A stretch of 64,000 nt of DNA from Sulfuritortus calidifontis (GTDB taxonomy: Bacteria; Pseudomonadota; Gammaproteobacteria; Burkholderiales; Thiobacillaceae). Numbering within the stretch: position 1 is the first letter of the stretch; the number at the start of each line of letters is the position of its first letter. The notes under the pieces were generated by a model. It was not told where the DNA came from. It made no database searches and saw nothing but the letters and a program-made list of their open reading frames with translations. This document shows positions 23,701 to 31,602 of the stretch, piece after piece. The position numbers and the translations under genes were made by a program. The DNA lies in the NCBI RefSeq assembly GCF_003967275.1, contig NZ_AP018721.1, positions 2,170,001-2,234,000 of the forward strand, in the 5' to 3' direction.

Positions 23701-24490
23701 GGGCGATCAGGACTACGGCGCCCTGACCCTCAAGCTCAATCCGCTGCCGCAGCGCTGGCAGGTGCACGATTTCAGCCTCGCCAGCCCCGACGGGCAGATC
23801 GCCGCCAACGGCGAACTGTCCTACACTCCCCGACGGCTGACCGCCCTCAACGTCACGGCCAAGGTCAACAACCTGGGCCGCCTGCTCGGCCGCCTAGGCC
23901 ATCCGGATGCCATGAAGCGCGGCGAGGGCGAGGCCAGCGGCCAGTTCACCTGGCCCGGCGGGCTCGAGCACTTCCAGCTCGGCAAATTCAACGGCGAGAT
24001 GCGGCTCAAACTGAAGAACGGCCAGTTCACCAAAATCGACCCCGGCGCGGCCAAGCTGCTCGGCATCCTCAGCCTGCAATCGCTGCCCAAGCGGATCACC
24101 CTGGACTTCCGTGATGTCTTCACCGAAGGCTTTGCCTTCGATGAAATCAACGGCGGCGTTTTGATCGACCGCGGCAATGCCTATCTCAAGAATCTCAGCA
24201 TGGATGGCCCCACGGCCAGGGTGCTCATGGGCGGCAAGATCGGCCTGGCCGACGAGACCCAGTCGCTGCGGGTGACGGTGACACCCAAGCTGGAAGAAAG
24301 CCTGGCGGTCGGCGCCGCCCTGATCGGCGGCCCGATCGCCGGCGTCGGCGCCTATGTCGCCAGCAAGGTGCTGAAAGACCCCCTGGGCCAGGCCACCACC
24401 TTCGACTATCAGGTCACGGGCACCTGGAGCGAACCGGTCGTGGTCAAACTGGCCAAAACAGCCACGACCAAGAGCGAGGAAAAACCCTGA
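20714..24490 (+). CDS. yhdP: YhdP-family AsmA-like envelope protein
   Basis: 1258 residues: a single N-terminal membrane helix (about residues 11-35) followed by a very long beta-rich periplasmic region ending with the DUF3971/AsmA2-type C-terminal segment (GKIGLADETQSLRVTVTPKLEESLAVGAAL, then GGPIAGVGAYVASK). YhdP and its relatives TamB and YdbH bridge the periplasm and carry phospholipids from inner to outer membrane. Start at 20714 gives a conventional short basic N-terminus; two earlier in-frame ATGs (20654, 20678) are possible and no clear ribosome site distinguishes them. It shares an ATG/TGA overlap with the next gene and is followed by nitrilase and tldD, a cluster conserved in proteobacteria. 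Confidence 0.88.
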   Translation: MDRLTRRLLRIAAWTALAGGVVFSGVLLTAKYVLLPQLGEQRVLVEQSVGQAIGRTVRIGGLYADWRGLHPRLLLTEVSILGAGPETPLTLPRVDATVSWTSLIFFEPRLAEISLHAPKLTLRRDKAGVIYVAGIPVNQAEAASDLPDWLLRQRLILVSDAEVTWLDEKIDAPPLKLTRLNAALHNILGRHRLGLTALPPADVAHRLDLRADLRGGSVNRPEDWSGQLYSQVDEVDLSAWNRQTPWAQDTVQGGRGSLRFWVELKNGALKQVTGDSRLRDITLQFAKDLRILAFRNLDSRIVWQRTRKGGHAIHTENLRYTTATGEASSAAKLSLRLEPDAKGALKPSQAEAQGLRLEAVAALADAIPLPKSLHDLIQKLGPRGFIDFAEAEQLEGNRYRATARFQQVGINAYGKLPGFANLSGRLKTDQDGGEAQIDSTNLGLDYPGVFRNPLAFADLRARLKWQLPKAGGLDLTIESLKLVNDDLKGNAQGSIRLVPGQSPLLDLQAQLDHGEANAVWKYLPHAVVDNTQAWLKRGLISGYSDDTRLSLKGPIDKFPFDKGGGEFKVSVRMRNGVLDYAPGWPRIDNIQGSLVFHDKSMTLNAEPGARILGIPLGKVTAKIPDLHYSWDETLFITGTAAGPTQGFFEFIRSSPVFDHTGRFTEAMRAEGNGELALHLELPLRHIADTTVGGSYRFADNRLDPGLGLPVLDAVSGQIDFTDKSVSGQRIKTLVFKQPAELNIASEAGGRVRVDLAGRATAQALGEYLPASLARRLSGATNYRAQIGLKERKTSLRIESDLIGLASSLPPPFDKPAASAMPLLVSKTDPGETVQLRYGNLLTASLLPGDGGIKRATFRLGAGDTTLPAEGIALRGSLPFLDLDALRALLPTGSTAKGAVVNDINISFGELLVEQRRFHHLNIQAKPWAKGWQLKLNGQEIQGEASYQFAEGNAPARINGQFKKLHIPQAEDAPGRNAAASAESRPAIDIQAERFGLGDQDYGALTLKLNPLPQRWQVHDFSLASPDGQIAANGELSYTPRRLTALNVTAKVNNLGRLLGRLGHPDAMKRGEGEASGQFTWPGGLEHFQLGKFNGEMRLKLKNGQFTKIDPGAAKLLGILSLQSLPKRITLDFRDVFTEGFAFDEINGGVLIDRGNAYLKNLSMDGPTARVLMGGKIGLADETQSLRVTVTPKLEESLAVGAALIGGPIAGVGAYVASKVLKDPLGQATTFDYQVTGTWSEPVVVKLAKTATTKSEEKP

Positions 24491-24825
24491 TGCGCACGCC
24501 GCTTTGGCTTGGCTTTCTGCTCTGCGCATTTCCGCTTGCCGCCCTCGGCCGAGATTGTGTACCCTCGGATGAACTGTGGTCGAAACCACGCAATGCCGCT
24601 GTAGTGCTGGCCGATCCGGCCATCCGCGAATGCGTGCTGCCGTTTCTGCAAAGCGGCCAGGCCAGGCTGACCCTGCGCCACGCCCCGGACGAAGAGGCCC
24701 AGCTGCGTGCGGCCGATCTGCGCTGGTGGCTGATCGCGCTGGGCCTGGAACCCGACCGGATCGCGCTGGCGGAAGCGACCAAGGCCACCGACCCCCTTGT
24801 ACTGGAACTGACGGAACCCAAGTGA
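24490..24825 (+). CDS. Small exported protein of unknown function
   Basis: 111 residues starting in the TGATG overlap with yhdP. The first 20 residues are a Sec signal peptide ([20 protein letters not shown]). The mature part has two cysteines (DCVPS, RECVLPF) and a helix-turn-strand pattern, [21 protein letters not shown], that recalls the helix-loop around the peptidoglycan-binding region of OmpA-C-like domains, but the OmpA motif itself is not complete. I do not recognise the family. Its place between yhdP and the nitrilase suggests an envelope role. Confidence 0.6.
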   Translation: MRTPLWLGFLLCAFPLAALGRDCVPSDELWSKPRNAAVVLADPAIRECVLPFLQSGQARLTLRHAPDEEAQLRAADLRWWLIALGLEPDRIALAEATKATDPLVLELTEPK

Positions 24826-25742
24826 CTCGCAAAACGACCTCCAGCTTCGCCAAGACCCGCAGCCGCGCCACGCCCAAGGCCCAGGACAATTCCGGCCTGT
24901 TGCGCGTGGCCGCGATCCAGATGGCCTCCGGCCCCAACGTCTCGGCCAACCTGGCCGAGGCCGAGCGCCTGATCGAGCAGGCGGTGGCCAGCGGTGCCAA
25001 GCTGGTGGCCCTGCCGGAGTACTTCGCCATCATGGGCCTGAAGGACACCGACAAGGTCGCCGCGCGCGAGGCCGAGGGCAAGGGGCCGATCCAGAAATTC
25101 CTCGCCACCCAGGCCAGGAAGCACCAGATCTGGCTGGTCGGCGGCTCGGTGCCGCTCGAATGCGACAACCCGAAGAAGGTGCGCAACAGCTGCCTGGTCT
25201 ACGACGACAAGGGCAAGCAGGTCGCCCGCTACGACAAGATCCATCTGTTCGGTCTGGAGCTGGGCAACGAGCGCTACCGGGAGGAAACCACCATCGAACC
25301 GGGCGACAAGGTGGTCGTGGTCGACACCCCGTTCGGCCGGATCGGCCTGTCGATCTGCTACGACCTGCGCTTTCCCGAACTGTACCGGGCCATGGGCGAG
25401 GTCGACATCATCGTCGTGCCCTCCGCCTTCACCGCCACCACCGGCAAGGCCCATTTCGAGACCCTGGTGCGCGCCCGCGCCATCGAGAACCTGGCCTACG
25501 TCATCGCCCCGGCCCAGGGCGGCTATCACCTGTCGGGGCGCGAGACCCACGGCGACACCATGATCGTCGATCCCTGGGGCAACGTGCTCGACCGCCTGCC
25601 GCGCGGCTCCGGTGTCGTCAGCGCCGCGATCAACCGCGGCTACCAGGAGAGCCTGCGCAAGAGCCTGCCGGCGCTCAAGCATCGCAGCCTCAATTGCAGC
25701 AGCGCGATCAAGGTCGAAGTCATCAAGGCCGTCGGCGCATGA
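24822..25742 (+). CDS. Carbon-nitrogen hydrolase (Nit1/deaminated glutathione amidase type)
   Basis: 306 residues with the complete nitrilase triad: E66 (LPEYF), K139 (RYDKIHLF), C179 ([13 protein letters not shown]). The RFPELYR and [21 protein letters not shown] neighbourhoods match the Nit1/YbeM branch that clears deaminated glutathione. The GTG start (24822) overlaps the previous stop (GTGA); it gives an unusual basic, Ser/Thr/Lys-rich 27-residue leader before the fold begins at [12 protein letters not shown] at 24900 would start exactly at the fold and is the alternative. Followed by tldD with an ATGA overlap. Confidence 0.85.
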   Translation: MTRKTTSSFAKTRSRATPKAQDNSGLLRVAAIQMASGPNVSANLAEAERLIEQAVASGAKLVALPEYFAIMGLKDTDKVAAREAEGKGPIQKFLATQARKHQIWLVGGSVPLECDNPKKVRNSCLVYDDKGKQVARYDKIHLFGLELGNERYREETTIEPGDKVVVVDTPFGRIGLSICYDLRFPELYRAMGEVDIIVVPSAFTATTGKAHFETLVRARAIENLAYVIAPAQGGYHLSGRETHGDTMIVDPWGNVLDRLPRGSGVVSAAINRGYQESLRKSLPALKHRSLNCSSAIKVEVIKAVGA

Positions 25743-27178
25743 GTGCCGACCTGTTCGTCACGGCGCAGGCCACCCTGCTCGCGCCGAACGAGCTGGAACC
25801 CCGGCAGCTGGATGGTGTGTTCGGCCTGCTCGCCGCGCATCGGCTCGACGATGCCGACCTCTATTTCCAATACAGCCGCTCCGAGGCCTGGAGCCTGGAA
25901 GAGGGGCGGGTCAAATCCGGCAGCTTCAGCATCGACCAGGGCGTCGGCGTGCGCGCCGTGGTCGGCGACAAGACCGCCTTCGCCTATTCCGACGACATCC
26001 GGCTGCCCGCCATCGAGGAGGCCGCCCGCACCGCGCGCGCCATCGCGGCGGCCGGCGGCAGCGCCTCGGTCAGAACCCCGGTCGCGGTGACCGGGCGTCA
26101 GCTCTACCAACCGCTCGACCCGCTCGCCTCGCTGGCCGAGGCCGACAAGGTCGCCCTGCTGCATCGCCTGGAGGACTATGCGCGCAAGCTCGATCCCCGG
26201 GTGAGCCAGGTCATCGCCAGCCTTGCCGGCGAATACGAGGTGATCTACGTCGCCCGTCTCGATGGTCGGGTGGCGGCCGACGTCCGCCCCCTGGTGCGGG
26301 TCTCGCTCCAGGTCATCGTCGAACAGGACGGCCGGCGCGAGCAGGGCAGCTCCGGCGGTGGCGGCCGCTTCGACTACGGCTACTTCACCGACGCCATCCT
26401 CCAGGACTATGCGCGGCAGGCCGTGCACCAGGCGGTGACCAACCTCGCCGCCAAACCCGCCCCGGCCGGCCCGATGACCGTGGTGCTCGGCGCCGGCTGG
26501 CCCGGCATCTTGCTGCATGAGGCGATCGGCCACGGCCTGGAAGGCGACTTTAACCGCAAGGGCAGCTCGGCCTTCTCGGGGCGCATCGGCCAGCGCGTCG
26601 CCGCCCCCGGCGTCACCGTGGTCGACGACGGCACCCTGCCCAACCGGCGCGGCTCGCTCAACATCGACGACGAGGGCAACCCGACCGAGTGCACCGTGCT
26701 GATCGAGGACGGCATCCTCAGGGGCTACATGCAGGACGCCCTGAACGCCCGGCTCATGGGCATGGCGCCCACCGGCAATGGCCGGCGCGAATCCTTCGCC
26801 CACCTGCCCATGCCGCGCATGACCAACACCTACATGCACGCCGGCGACAAGGCGCCGGAAGAGATCATCGCCTCGGTGCAAAAGGGTCTCTACGCCGCCA
26901 ACTTCGGCGGCGGCCAGGTCGACATCACCAGCGGCAAGTTCGTCTTCTCGGCGGCCGAGGCCTACCTGATCGAGGACGGCAGGATCACCCAGCCGGTGAA
27001 AGGCGCCACCCTGATCGGCAACGGCCCGGACGCCCTGACCCGGGTGACCATGATCGGCAACGACATGCGCCTCGACTCCGGCGTCGGCACCTGCGGCAAG
27101 GAAGGCCAGAGCGTGCCGGTCGGCGTCGGCCAGCCCACCCTGCGCATCGACGGCCTCACCGTCGGTGGCACCCAGTAA
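25739..27178 (+). CDS. tldD: TldD metalloprotease subunit
   Basis: 479 residues, normal for TldD. The zinc-binding HEAIGH motif is at 260-265. TldD with TldE (PmbA) degrades unfolded peptides, removes leader peptides from modified peptides such as microcin B17 and processes CcdA-like antitoxins. tldE is not in the window. It ends the yhdP-hypothetical-nitrilase-tldD unit in which every gene overlaps the next by 1-4 bases, so the four are surely co-translated. Confidence 0.95.
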   Translation: MSADLFVTAQATLLAPNELEPRQLDGVFGLLAAHRLDDADLYFQYSRSEAWSLEEGRVKSGSFSIDQGVGVRAVVGDKTAFAYSDDIRLPAIEEAARTARAIAAAGGSASVRTPVAVTGRQLYQPLDPLASLAEADKVALLHRLEDYARKLDPRVSQVIASLAGEYEVIYVARLDGRVAADVRPLVRVSLQVIVEQDGRREQGSSGGGGRFDYGYFTDAILQDYARQAVHQAVTNLAAKPAPAGPMTVVLGAGWPGILLHEAIGHGLEGDFNRKGSSAFSGRIGQRVAAPGVTVVDDGTLPNRRGSLNIDDEGNPTECTVLIEDGILRGYMQDALNARLMGMAPTGNGRRESFAHLPMPRMTNTYMHAGDKAPEEIIASVQKGLYAANFGGGQVDITSGKFVFSAAEAYLIEDGRITQPVKGATLIGNGPDALTRVTMIGNDMRLDSGVGTCGKEGQSVPVGVGQPTLRIDGLTVGGTQ

Positions 27179-27233
27179 GTACTATTCCGAGGGTTTTCGA
27201 TAAAGCTGTCACACGGCGGCCATCCTTGGCCTA

Positions 27234-27257
27234 TATAAGAAACTCGCATTTCTTATA
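27234..27257. promoter_or_regulatory. Perfect 9-bp palindrome before the DUF2934 gene
   Basis: TATAAGAAA and TTTCTTATA arms around a 6-base spacer, 17-40 bases before the ATG at 27274. It overlaps a TATATAAG stretch that looks like a -10 region. It may be an operator or a 5' UTR hairpin next to the ribosome site (AGGGAG). Confidence 0.5.
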
Positions 27258-27273
27258 CCTAGGGAGACCCGTC

Positions 27274-27531
27274 ATGCAGACCAGCGAGATCAAACCGAGC
27301 AAGAAACCCGCGGCCAAGCCCAAGACCGCCGCGACCAAGCCTGCCGCCGCCAAGCGCACAACCGCCGGCACCGCCAGAAAGACCAAGCCCCTCGATGCCG
27401 ACCTGCGCCACAAGCTGATCACCGAGACCGCCCACTTCCTGTCGGAAAAGCGCCGCAGCGGCGCCAGCGAGCTCGACGACTGGCTGTTCGCGGAGAAATT
27501 GGTGGAAGGGGTGAGTGGGGCGATACGGTAG
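27274..27531 (+). CDS. DUF2934-domain protein with histone-H1-like Lys/Ala/Pro tail
   Basis: 85 residues. The first half is a low-complexity KPAAKPKTAATKPAAAKRTT-type tail like the C-terminus of histone H1/HctA proteins; the second half (DLRHKLITETAHFLSEKRR..GASELDDWLFAEKLVE) fits the short helical DUF2934 domain, of unknown function and usually found in soil and autotrophic bacteria. The tail could bind nucleic acid by charge. AGGGAGA ribosome site 8 bases before the ATG. Preceded by a perfect palindrome and a probable own promoter. Confidence 0.75.
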   Translation: MQTSEIKPSKKPAAKPKTAATKPAAAKRTTAGTARKTKPLDADLRHKLITETAHFLSEKRRSGASELDDWLFAEKLVEGVSGAIR

Positions 27532-27650
27532 GGTGTTGCCGCCATTGCGAGCCCCCGCTGCGCTAGGATGAAGCGCGCAGTGCTGTGGCAACCCGGGTTT
27601 TGTACTCGTAGCGCGTTATGTTCCCAAGTAGAGCAATACGTCCACGTCGG

Positions 27651-28230
27651 GCCGTTGGTCGGGGCCGCCCGGCAGCGGGCATACTTTCTTTGCTCGTGCA
27701 AAGGAAGTAGCCAAAGAAAACGAGGTTTCAGTGAAGGCTAATGCCCGCGCATGCGGGCGTTATGCCGGAACTAAAGCACGCCCCGCTTCGCCGGCCTTCG
27801 GCTTCCCGCTCTTTCCCTAAATGATTGGGCGGCTGCGTAACTCGCCCTTTGGGCTCAGACAGTACTCGCCGACTGCCCCCAATCATTTGGCTCAAGATCG
27901 GCGGCTCAGAGGGAGCCAAAAAAAACAAACCAAAAAACCAAACCCAGAGAGTCGGCGCAGGGCGCCGACTCTCTCTAAAAAACATTCCCGCTTGCGTGAA
28001 TTCAGCGCGTTCGTTGAATTGCCCATCCCCTCTGACGCCGCCGGTGTCGATGGCGTCATGCAGGGAAGCCGAAGGCCGGCGAAAGCTGTCTGAGCGAAGC
28101 GAGTTCTTTCGCCGCCTGCATGACGGCAGCGGCGCCGGGGTTTCGGCGGAAGCGGGGCGACCTTCTTTTGGTTACTTTTCTTGGTCGCGCAAGAAAAGTA
28201 ACCCGCTGCCGGGCGGCCCCGGCCAGCGGC
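27651..28230. repeat. 580-bp element with about 73-bp terminal inverted repeats, non-coding
   Basis: Left end 27651-27723 and right end 28156-28230 are inverted copies at roughly 80% identity by eye. Each end carries the block GGGGCCGCCCGGCAGCGGG and its own hairpin (TACTTTCTTTGC/GCAAAGGAAGTA at the left, GGTTACTTTTCTTG/CAAGAAAAGTAACC at the right). Inside are further palindromes: AAATGATTGGG/CCCAATCATTT (27819-27829 and 27878-27888), a 13-bp GAGAGTCGGCGCC-type hairpin at about 27946-27975, and a hairpin at about 28078-28113. Reading frames through it look like the spurious proteins often annotated in such betaproteobacterial/xanthomonad repeats. No transposase and no clear target duplication. 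Confidence 0.7.
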
Positions 28231-28331
28231 ATTGCCCGCCGGCACAGCCAACCCTTTCCCGCATGCTCACCAAGCGAAAGTTTTTTCATCCCACCACCAA
28301 AACCAATCCCCCCTCAAATCAACCACTTGCC

Positions 28332-28361
28332 TTGCCCCACTCCACCTCCCTCTGCTACCAT
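28332..28361 (+). promoter_or_regulatory. Candidate promoter of the aroG leader
   Basis: TTGCCC (28332-28337), 18-base spacer, TACCAT (28356-28361). Transcription would start within a base or two of the leader-peptide ATG at 28368, which fits the absence of a ribosome site there. Pattern match only. Confidence 0.4.
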
Positions 28362-28367
28362 GCAGCC

Positions 28368-28439
28368 ATGACCCTGTATCGCGCCGACTTTTTTGGCTTT
28401 TACTTTTATCCCATGCCCATGGCGGCCGGGAGGAAGTAG
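28368..28439 (+). CDS. Phe/Tyr-rich leader peptide of the aroG attenuator
   Basis: 23-codon frame starting MTLYRA, with a core DFFGFYFYP in which six of eight residues are Phe or Tyr, then a stop at 28439. It lies 26 bases before a strong terminator hairpin and 88 bases before DAHP synthase. This is the anatomy of amino-acid attenuators such as pheA or trp leaders: slow translation at Phe/Tyr codons would stall the ribosome and allow antitermination. It has no Shine-Dalgarno and is probably read from a leaderless transcript. Too short for routine gene calling; assigned from composition and context. Confidence 0.75.
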   Translation: MTLYRADFFGFYFYPMPMAAGRK

Positions 28440-28465
28440 CGCGAGCAGCGAGCGAAATCCCCGAA

Positions 28466-28492
28466 AACCGCCAGACCCCTGGCGGTTTTTTT
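28466..28492 (+). terminator. Attenuator terminator upstream of aroG
   Basis: AACCGCCAG/CTGGCGGTT stem with a four-base loop followed by seven T. A competing pairing is visible: TGGCGG at 28420-28425, just after the Phe/Tyr codons in the leader peptide, can pair with CCGCCA at 28468-28473, the left arm of the terminator. A ribosome stalled on the aromatic codons leaves it free; one reaching the stop codon covers it. Confidence 0.8.
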
Positions 28493-28527
28493 GTTTCAGG
28501 GGCTGGCCCAAGCGAAGGACTAGGAAG

Positions 28528-29604
28528 ATGACCGGATACCGTACCGACGACACCCGCATCGAGCAGGGCGACGAATTGCTCGCGCCCATGCAGATCATGC
28601 GCGAGCTCAGAGCCAGCCAGGCGGCGCTGAAGACCACCTATACCGCCCGCAAGGCGATCCACGACGTGCTGCGCGGCGCCGATGACCGGCTGGTGATCAT
28701 CGTCGGACCCTGCTCCATCCACGACCCGGCCGCGGCCCTGGACTACGCCAAGAAGCTGAAGCCGCTGGCCGACGAGCTGAGCCATGACCTGATCATCGTC
28801 ATGCGGGTCTATTTCGAGAAGCCGCGCACCACCGTGGGCTGGAAGGGCCTGATCAACGATCCGCACCTGAACGAGAGCTTCGACATCAACGAGGGCCTGC
28901 GCCTGGCGCGCAAGATCCTGCTCGAGATCAACGAGCTGGGGCTGCCCAGCGCCACCGAGTTCCTCGACCTGATTTCGCCCCAGTACATTGCCGACCTGGT
29001 GTCCTGGGGCGCCATCGGCGCCCGCACCACCGAGTCGCAGAGCCACCGGCAGCTGGCCTCCGGCCTATCCTGCCCGGTGGGCTTCAAGAACGGCACCGAC
29101 GGCAGCATCCGCATCGCGGTGGACGCGATCAAGGCGGCCGAGGCGCGGCACCATTTCATCTCCATCACCAAGTCCGGCCATGTCGCGGTGTTCAAGACCT
29201 CGGGCAACGAGGACACCCACGTCATCCTGCGCGGCGGCAAACAGCCCAATTATGACGCCGCCAGCGTTGACGCCGTCTGCCAGGACCTGGCCGCAGCCGG
29301 CCTGCGGCCCCAGGTGATGATCGACCTGTCCCACGCCAACTCGAGCAAGCAGTATCAGCGCCAGATCGAGGTCGGCCACGACGTCGCCCGCCAGATCGCC
29401 GCCGGCGACCCCCGGATCATCGGGGTGATGGTCGAGAGCCACCTCAACCCCGGCCGCCAGGACCTCTGCCCGGGCAAACCCCTGGAATATGGCGTCTCGA
29501 TCACCGACGGCTGCATCGGCTGGGCCGATACCGAGCCCCTGCTGCGGGAGCTGGCCGAGGCCGTGCGCCAGCGCCGGCTCAAGCAGGACGGCAATGGCGA
29601 ATAA
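28528..29604 (+). CDS. aroG: 3-deoxy-7-phosphoheptulonate (DAHP) synthase, class I
   Basis: 358 residues of the class I-alpha AroF/G/H family: GPCSIHDP, RVYFEKPRTTVGWKGL, GARTTESQSHR, KNGTDG, ITKSGHVAVFKTSGNEDTH, DLSHANSSKQ and GVMVESHL motifs with the metal ligands. It condenses PEP and erythrose-4-phosphate, the first step to chorismate. The start ATG has AGGAAG directly upstream. The preceding leader peptide rich in Phe and Tyr with an attenuator suggests control by charged Phe-tRNA and Tyr-tRNA; which of Phe or Tyr inhibits the enzyme itself cannot be read with confidence. Shikimate kinase is at the other end of the window. Confidence 0.95.
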   Translation: MTGYRTDDTRIEQGDELLAPMQIMRELRASQAALKTTYTARKAIHDVLRGADDRLVIIVGPCSIHDPAAALDYAKKLKPLADELSHDLIIVMRVYFEKPRTTVGWKGLINDPHLNESFDINEGLRLARKILLEINELGLPSATEFLDLISPQYIADLVSWGAIGARTTESQSHRQLASGLSCPVGFKNGTDGSIRIAVDAIKAAEARHHFISITKSGHVAVFKTSGNEDTHVILRGGKQPNYDAASVDAVCQDLAAAGLRPQVMIDLSHANSSKQYQRQIEVGHDVARQIAAGDPRIIGVMVESHLNPGRQDLCPGKPLEYGVSITDGCIGWADTEPLLRELAEAVRQRRLKQDGNGE

Positions 29605-29619
29605 GGGGTAAAATCGGCC

Positions 29620-29724
29620 GTGGCGGGTCTCCCCGCATGGCTAAGTTGCCAACCTGGTCAGGTCCGGAAGGAAGCAGCCACAGCGACCGATGCCAGTGCC
29701 GGGGGTAAGGCTCGCCACCTTTTT
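29620..29724 (+). ncRNA. ffs: 4.5S (signal recognition particle) RNA
   Basis: The conserved SRP domain IV is present: GTCAGGTCCGGAAGGAAGCA with the GGAA tetraloop and asymmetric bulge, flanked by long complementary ends (GTGGCGGG at 29620 with GCTCGCCAC ending at 29718) and closed by a T-run. The length of about 99 nt is typical of the small bacterial type. It binds Ffh and targets membrane proteins to the translocon. Lying directly before dnaX-ybaB-recR is a common betaproteobacterial order. Confidence 0.95.
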
Positions 29725-29815
29725 CAGTCAGGAGTGAGGAGTAAGGCGTGAGGACAACCCGACACCACCTGCCTTCCGCTTGCCCCTCGCCCCTCGCCAC
29801 GCACCGCACACATAA

Positions 29816-31432
29816 ATGAGCCATCAGGTCCTCGCCCGCAAATGGCGGCCCAAGTCCTTCGCCGAGTTGGTCGGCCAGGAACACGTGGTCCGGGCGCTGT
29901 CGAACGCGCTCAACCAGGGCCGGCTGCACCACGCCTACCTGCTCACCGGCACCCGGGGCTGCGGCAAGACCACCATCGCCCGCATCCTGGCCAAGTGCCT
30001 CAACTGCGAGACCGGCCCGACCGCCACCCCCTGCGGCAACTGCCCGGCCTGCCGCGAGATCGAGTCCGGCCGCTTCGTCGACCTGATCGAGATCGACGCC
30101 GCCTCCTACACCGGGGTGGACAACATGCGCGAGGTGCTGGAGAACGCCCAGTACGCGCCCACCGCCGGCCGCTACAAGGTCTACATCATCGACGAGGTGC
30201 ACATGCTCTCGAAGAGCGCCTTCAACGCCATGTTGAAGACGCTGGAAGAGCCGCCGGCCCATGTGGTGTTCATCCTCGCCACCACCGACCCGCAGAAGGT
30301 GCCGGTGACCGTGCTCTCGCGCTGCCTGCAGTTCAACCTGAAGCTGCTGCCACCCGCGCGCGTGGCCGAGCACCTGAAGCACGTGCTCACTGCCGAAGGC
30401 ATCAGCAACGAGCCGGCCGCCCTGCCGCTGATCGCCCGCGCCGCCGCCGGCAGCATGCGCGACGCCCTCTCCCTGCTCGACCAGGCCATCGCCTATGGCG
30501 GCGGCAGCGTGCGCGAGCAGGAAACCCGCGACATGCTGGGCTCGGTCGACCAGGCCTATCTGTTTCCCATCCTGGAGGCCCTGGCTGGCAACGACGGCGC
30601 CGCCCTCATGCGCGAGGCGGAGAACATCGCCGCCCGCAGCTTCTCCTTCGAGGCCGCCCTGCAGGATCTGGGCCTGCTTTTGCACCAGATCGCCCTGGCC
30701 CAGACCGTGCCCGAGGCGGTGGCCGAGGACGTGCCCGAGCGCGAGCGTCTGTTCGCCCTGGCCCGCGCCCTCGACGCCGAGACCGTGCAGCTCTATTACC
30801 AGATCGCCGGCCTGGGCCGGCGCGACCTGGAATGGGCGCCGGACGAATACGCCGGCTTCTCCATGGCCCTGATGCGCATGCTGGCCTTCAGCCCGGGTGC
30901 GCCGGCCCCGGCCATGACCGCCCCAACCCCGCAGGCAGCACCGCAGCCAGCCCCACGCGCAGCGCCATCCCCGATGGCCAGCGCCGCGCCGGCTGCGGCC
31001 GCGCCGATGCCGGCCGCAAGCCCAACCCCGGCGCCGGCCAGCAGCGCTCCTGCTTCGGTTCAAGGCTTCGACGGCGACTGGCTGAGCCTGGCCGGCAGCC
31101 TGAACGGCCTGATCGGCCAGCTGGCCAGCGCCTGCGAGCTGATCGAGCACGGCCCCGACCGGCTCCGACTGCGCCTGCCGGAGAGCCAGAAGAGCCTGCT
31201 CGCCGGCTTCGGCGACAAGCTCAAGGCCGCCCTGCAGGAAAAACTGGGGCCTGGGCTCAAGGTCGAATTCCAGTTCGGCGCCACCCAAGGCGCCGCCCCG
31301 GCCGAGGTGGCCGCGCGCAACAAGGCCGAACGCCAGGCCGAGGCCGAGGCGGCGATCCAGAGCGATCCCTTCGTCCAGGCCGTGGTCCAGGAACTGGACG
31401 GCAAGGTCACCCAGATTCAACCCCTTCAGTAA
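29816..31432 (+). CDS. dnaX: DNA polymerase III subunits gamma/tau
   Basis: 538 residues. The AAA+ clamp-loader domain has Walker A at 45-52 (GTRGCGKT), a four-cysteine zinc module (CLNC...CGNCPAC), Walker B DEVHML and the sensor SRC. After residue 360 comes a Pro/Ala-rich linker (about 365-410) and the tau C-terminal domain that contacts the polymerase alpha subunit. No obvious A-rich slippery heptamer is present, so production of a short gamma form by frameshifting is not evident. Start ATG 29816 matches the family start MSHQVLARKWRP. Confidence 0.97.
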   Translation: MSHQVLARKWRPKSFAELVGQEHVVRALSNALNQGRLHHAYLLTGTRGCGKTTIARILAKCLNCETGPTATPCGNCPACREIESGRFVDLIEIDAASYTGVDNMREVLENAQYAPTAGRYKVYIIDEVHMLSKSAFNAMLKTLEEPPAHVVFILATTDPQKVPVTVLSRCLQFNLKLLPPARVAEHLKHVLTAEGISNEPAALPLIARAAAGSMRDALSLLDQAIAYGGGSVREQETRDMLGSVDQAYLFPILEALAGNDGAALMREAENIAARSFSFEAALQDLGLLLHQIALAQTVPEAVAEDVPERERLFALARALDAETVQLYYQIAGLGRRDLEWAPDEYAGFSMALMRMLAFSPGAPAPAMTAPTPQAAPQPAPRAAPSPMASAAPAAAAPMPAASPTPAPASSAPASVQGFDGDWLSLAGSLNGLIGQLASACELIEHGPDRLRLRLPESQKSLLAGFGDKLKAALQEKLGPGLKVEFQFGATQGAAPAEVAARNKAERQAEAEAAIQSDPFVQAVVQELDGKVTQIQPLQ

Positions 31433-31517
31433 CGATCATGGCGAAACACCCGCTCCAACATCCCCACAAGGCAAGGCGTGGCGCTGGCTGCCTGGAAAAA
31501 TGGTTTCGCCATGATCG
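31433..31517. repeat. 15-bp perfect inverted repeat after dnaX
   Basis: CGATCATGGCGAAAC at 31433-31447 and its exact complement at 31503-31517, separated by 55 bases. The left arm starts right after the dnaX stop. Without a T-run it is not a normal terminator. Confidence 0.7.
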
Positions 31518-31526
31518 TCTCCCTCA

Positions 31527-31559
31527 CCCCTGCCCTCTCCCGCGCGCGGGAGAGGGGGA
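31527..31559. repeat. CTCACCCCTGCCCTCTCCC-type palindromic repeat
   Basis: CCCTCTCCCGC/GCGGGAGAGGG hairpin (31533-31556) preceded by CCTCACCCCTG. It is a relative of the repeats at 38.56, 38.66, 55.6, 57.65, 60.75 and 61.28 kb. Confidence 0.7.
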
Positions 31560-31602
31560 CTTTGGCAACTCTGCGCGTTGTTTCACACGAACGAGGTAAC
31601 CC

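Noticed and set aside
27825-28439. 204-codon protein reading through the inverted-repeat element
   Set aside because: Composition and palindromes match spurious frames in intergenic repeats. Only its last 23 codons, the leader peptide, are supported.
29725-29815. Possible small gene or minisatellite between 4.5S RNA and dnaX
   Set aside because: The stretch has GAGGAGT/CCCCTCGCC micro-repeats but no frame with a start, ribosome site and protein-like composition.
31058-31432. Programmed frameshift site in dnaX making gamma
   Set aside because: No A-rich slippery heptamer with a downstream stop in the -1 frame was seen.
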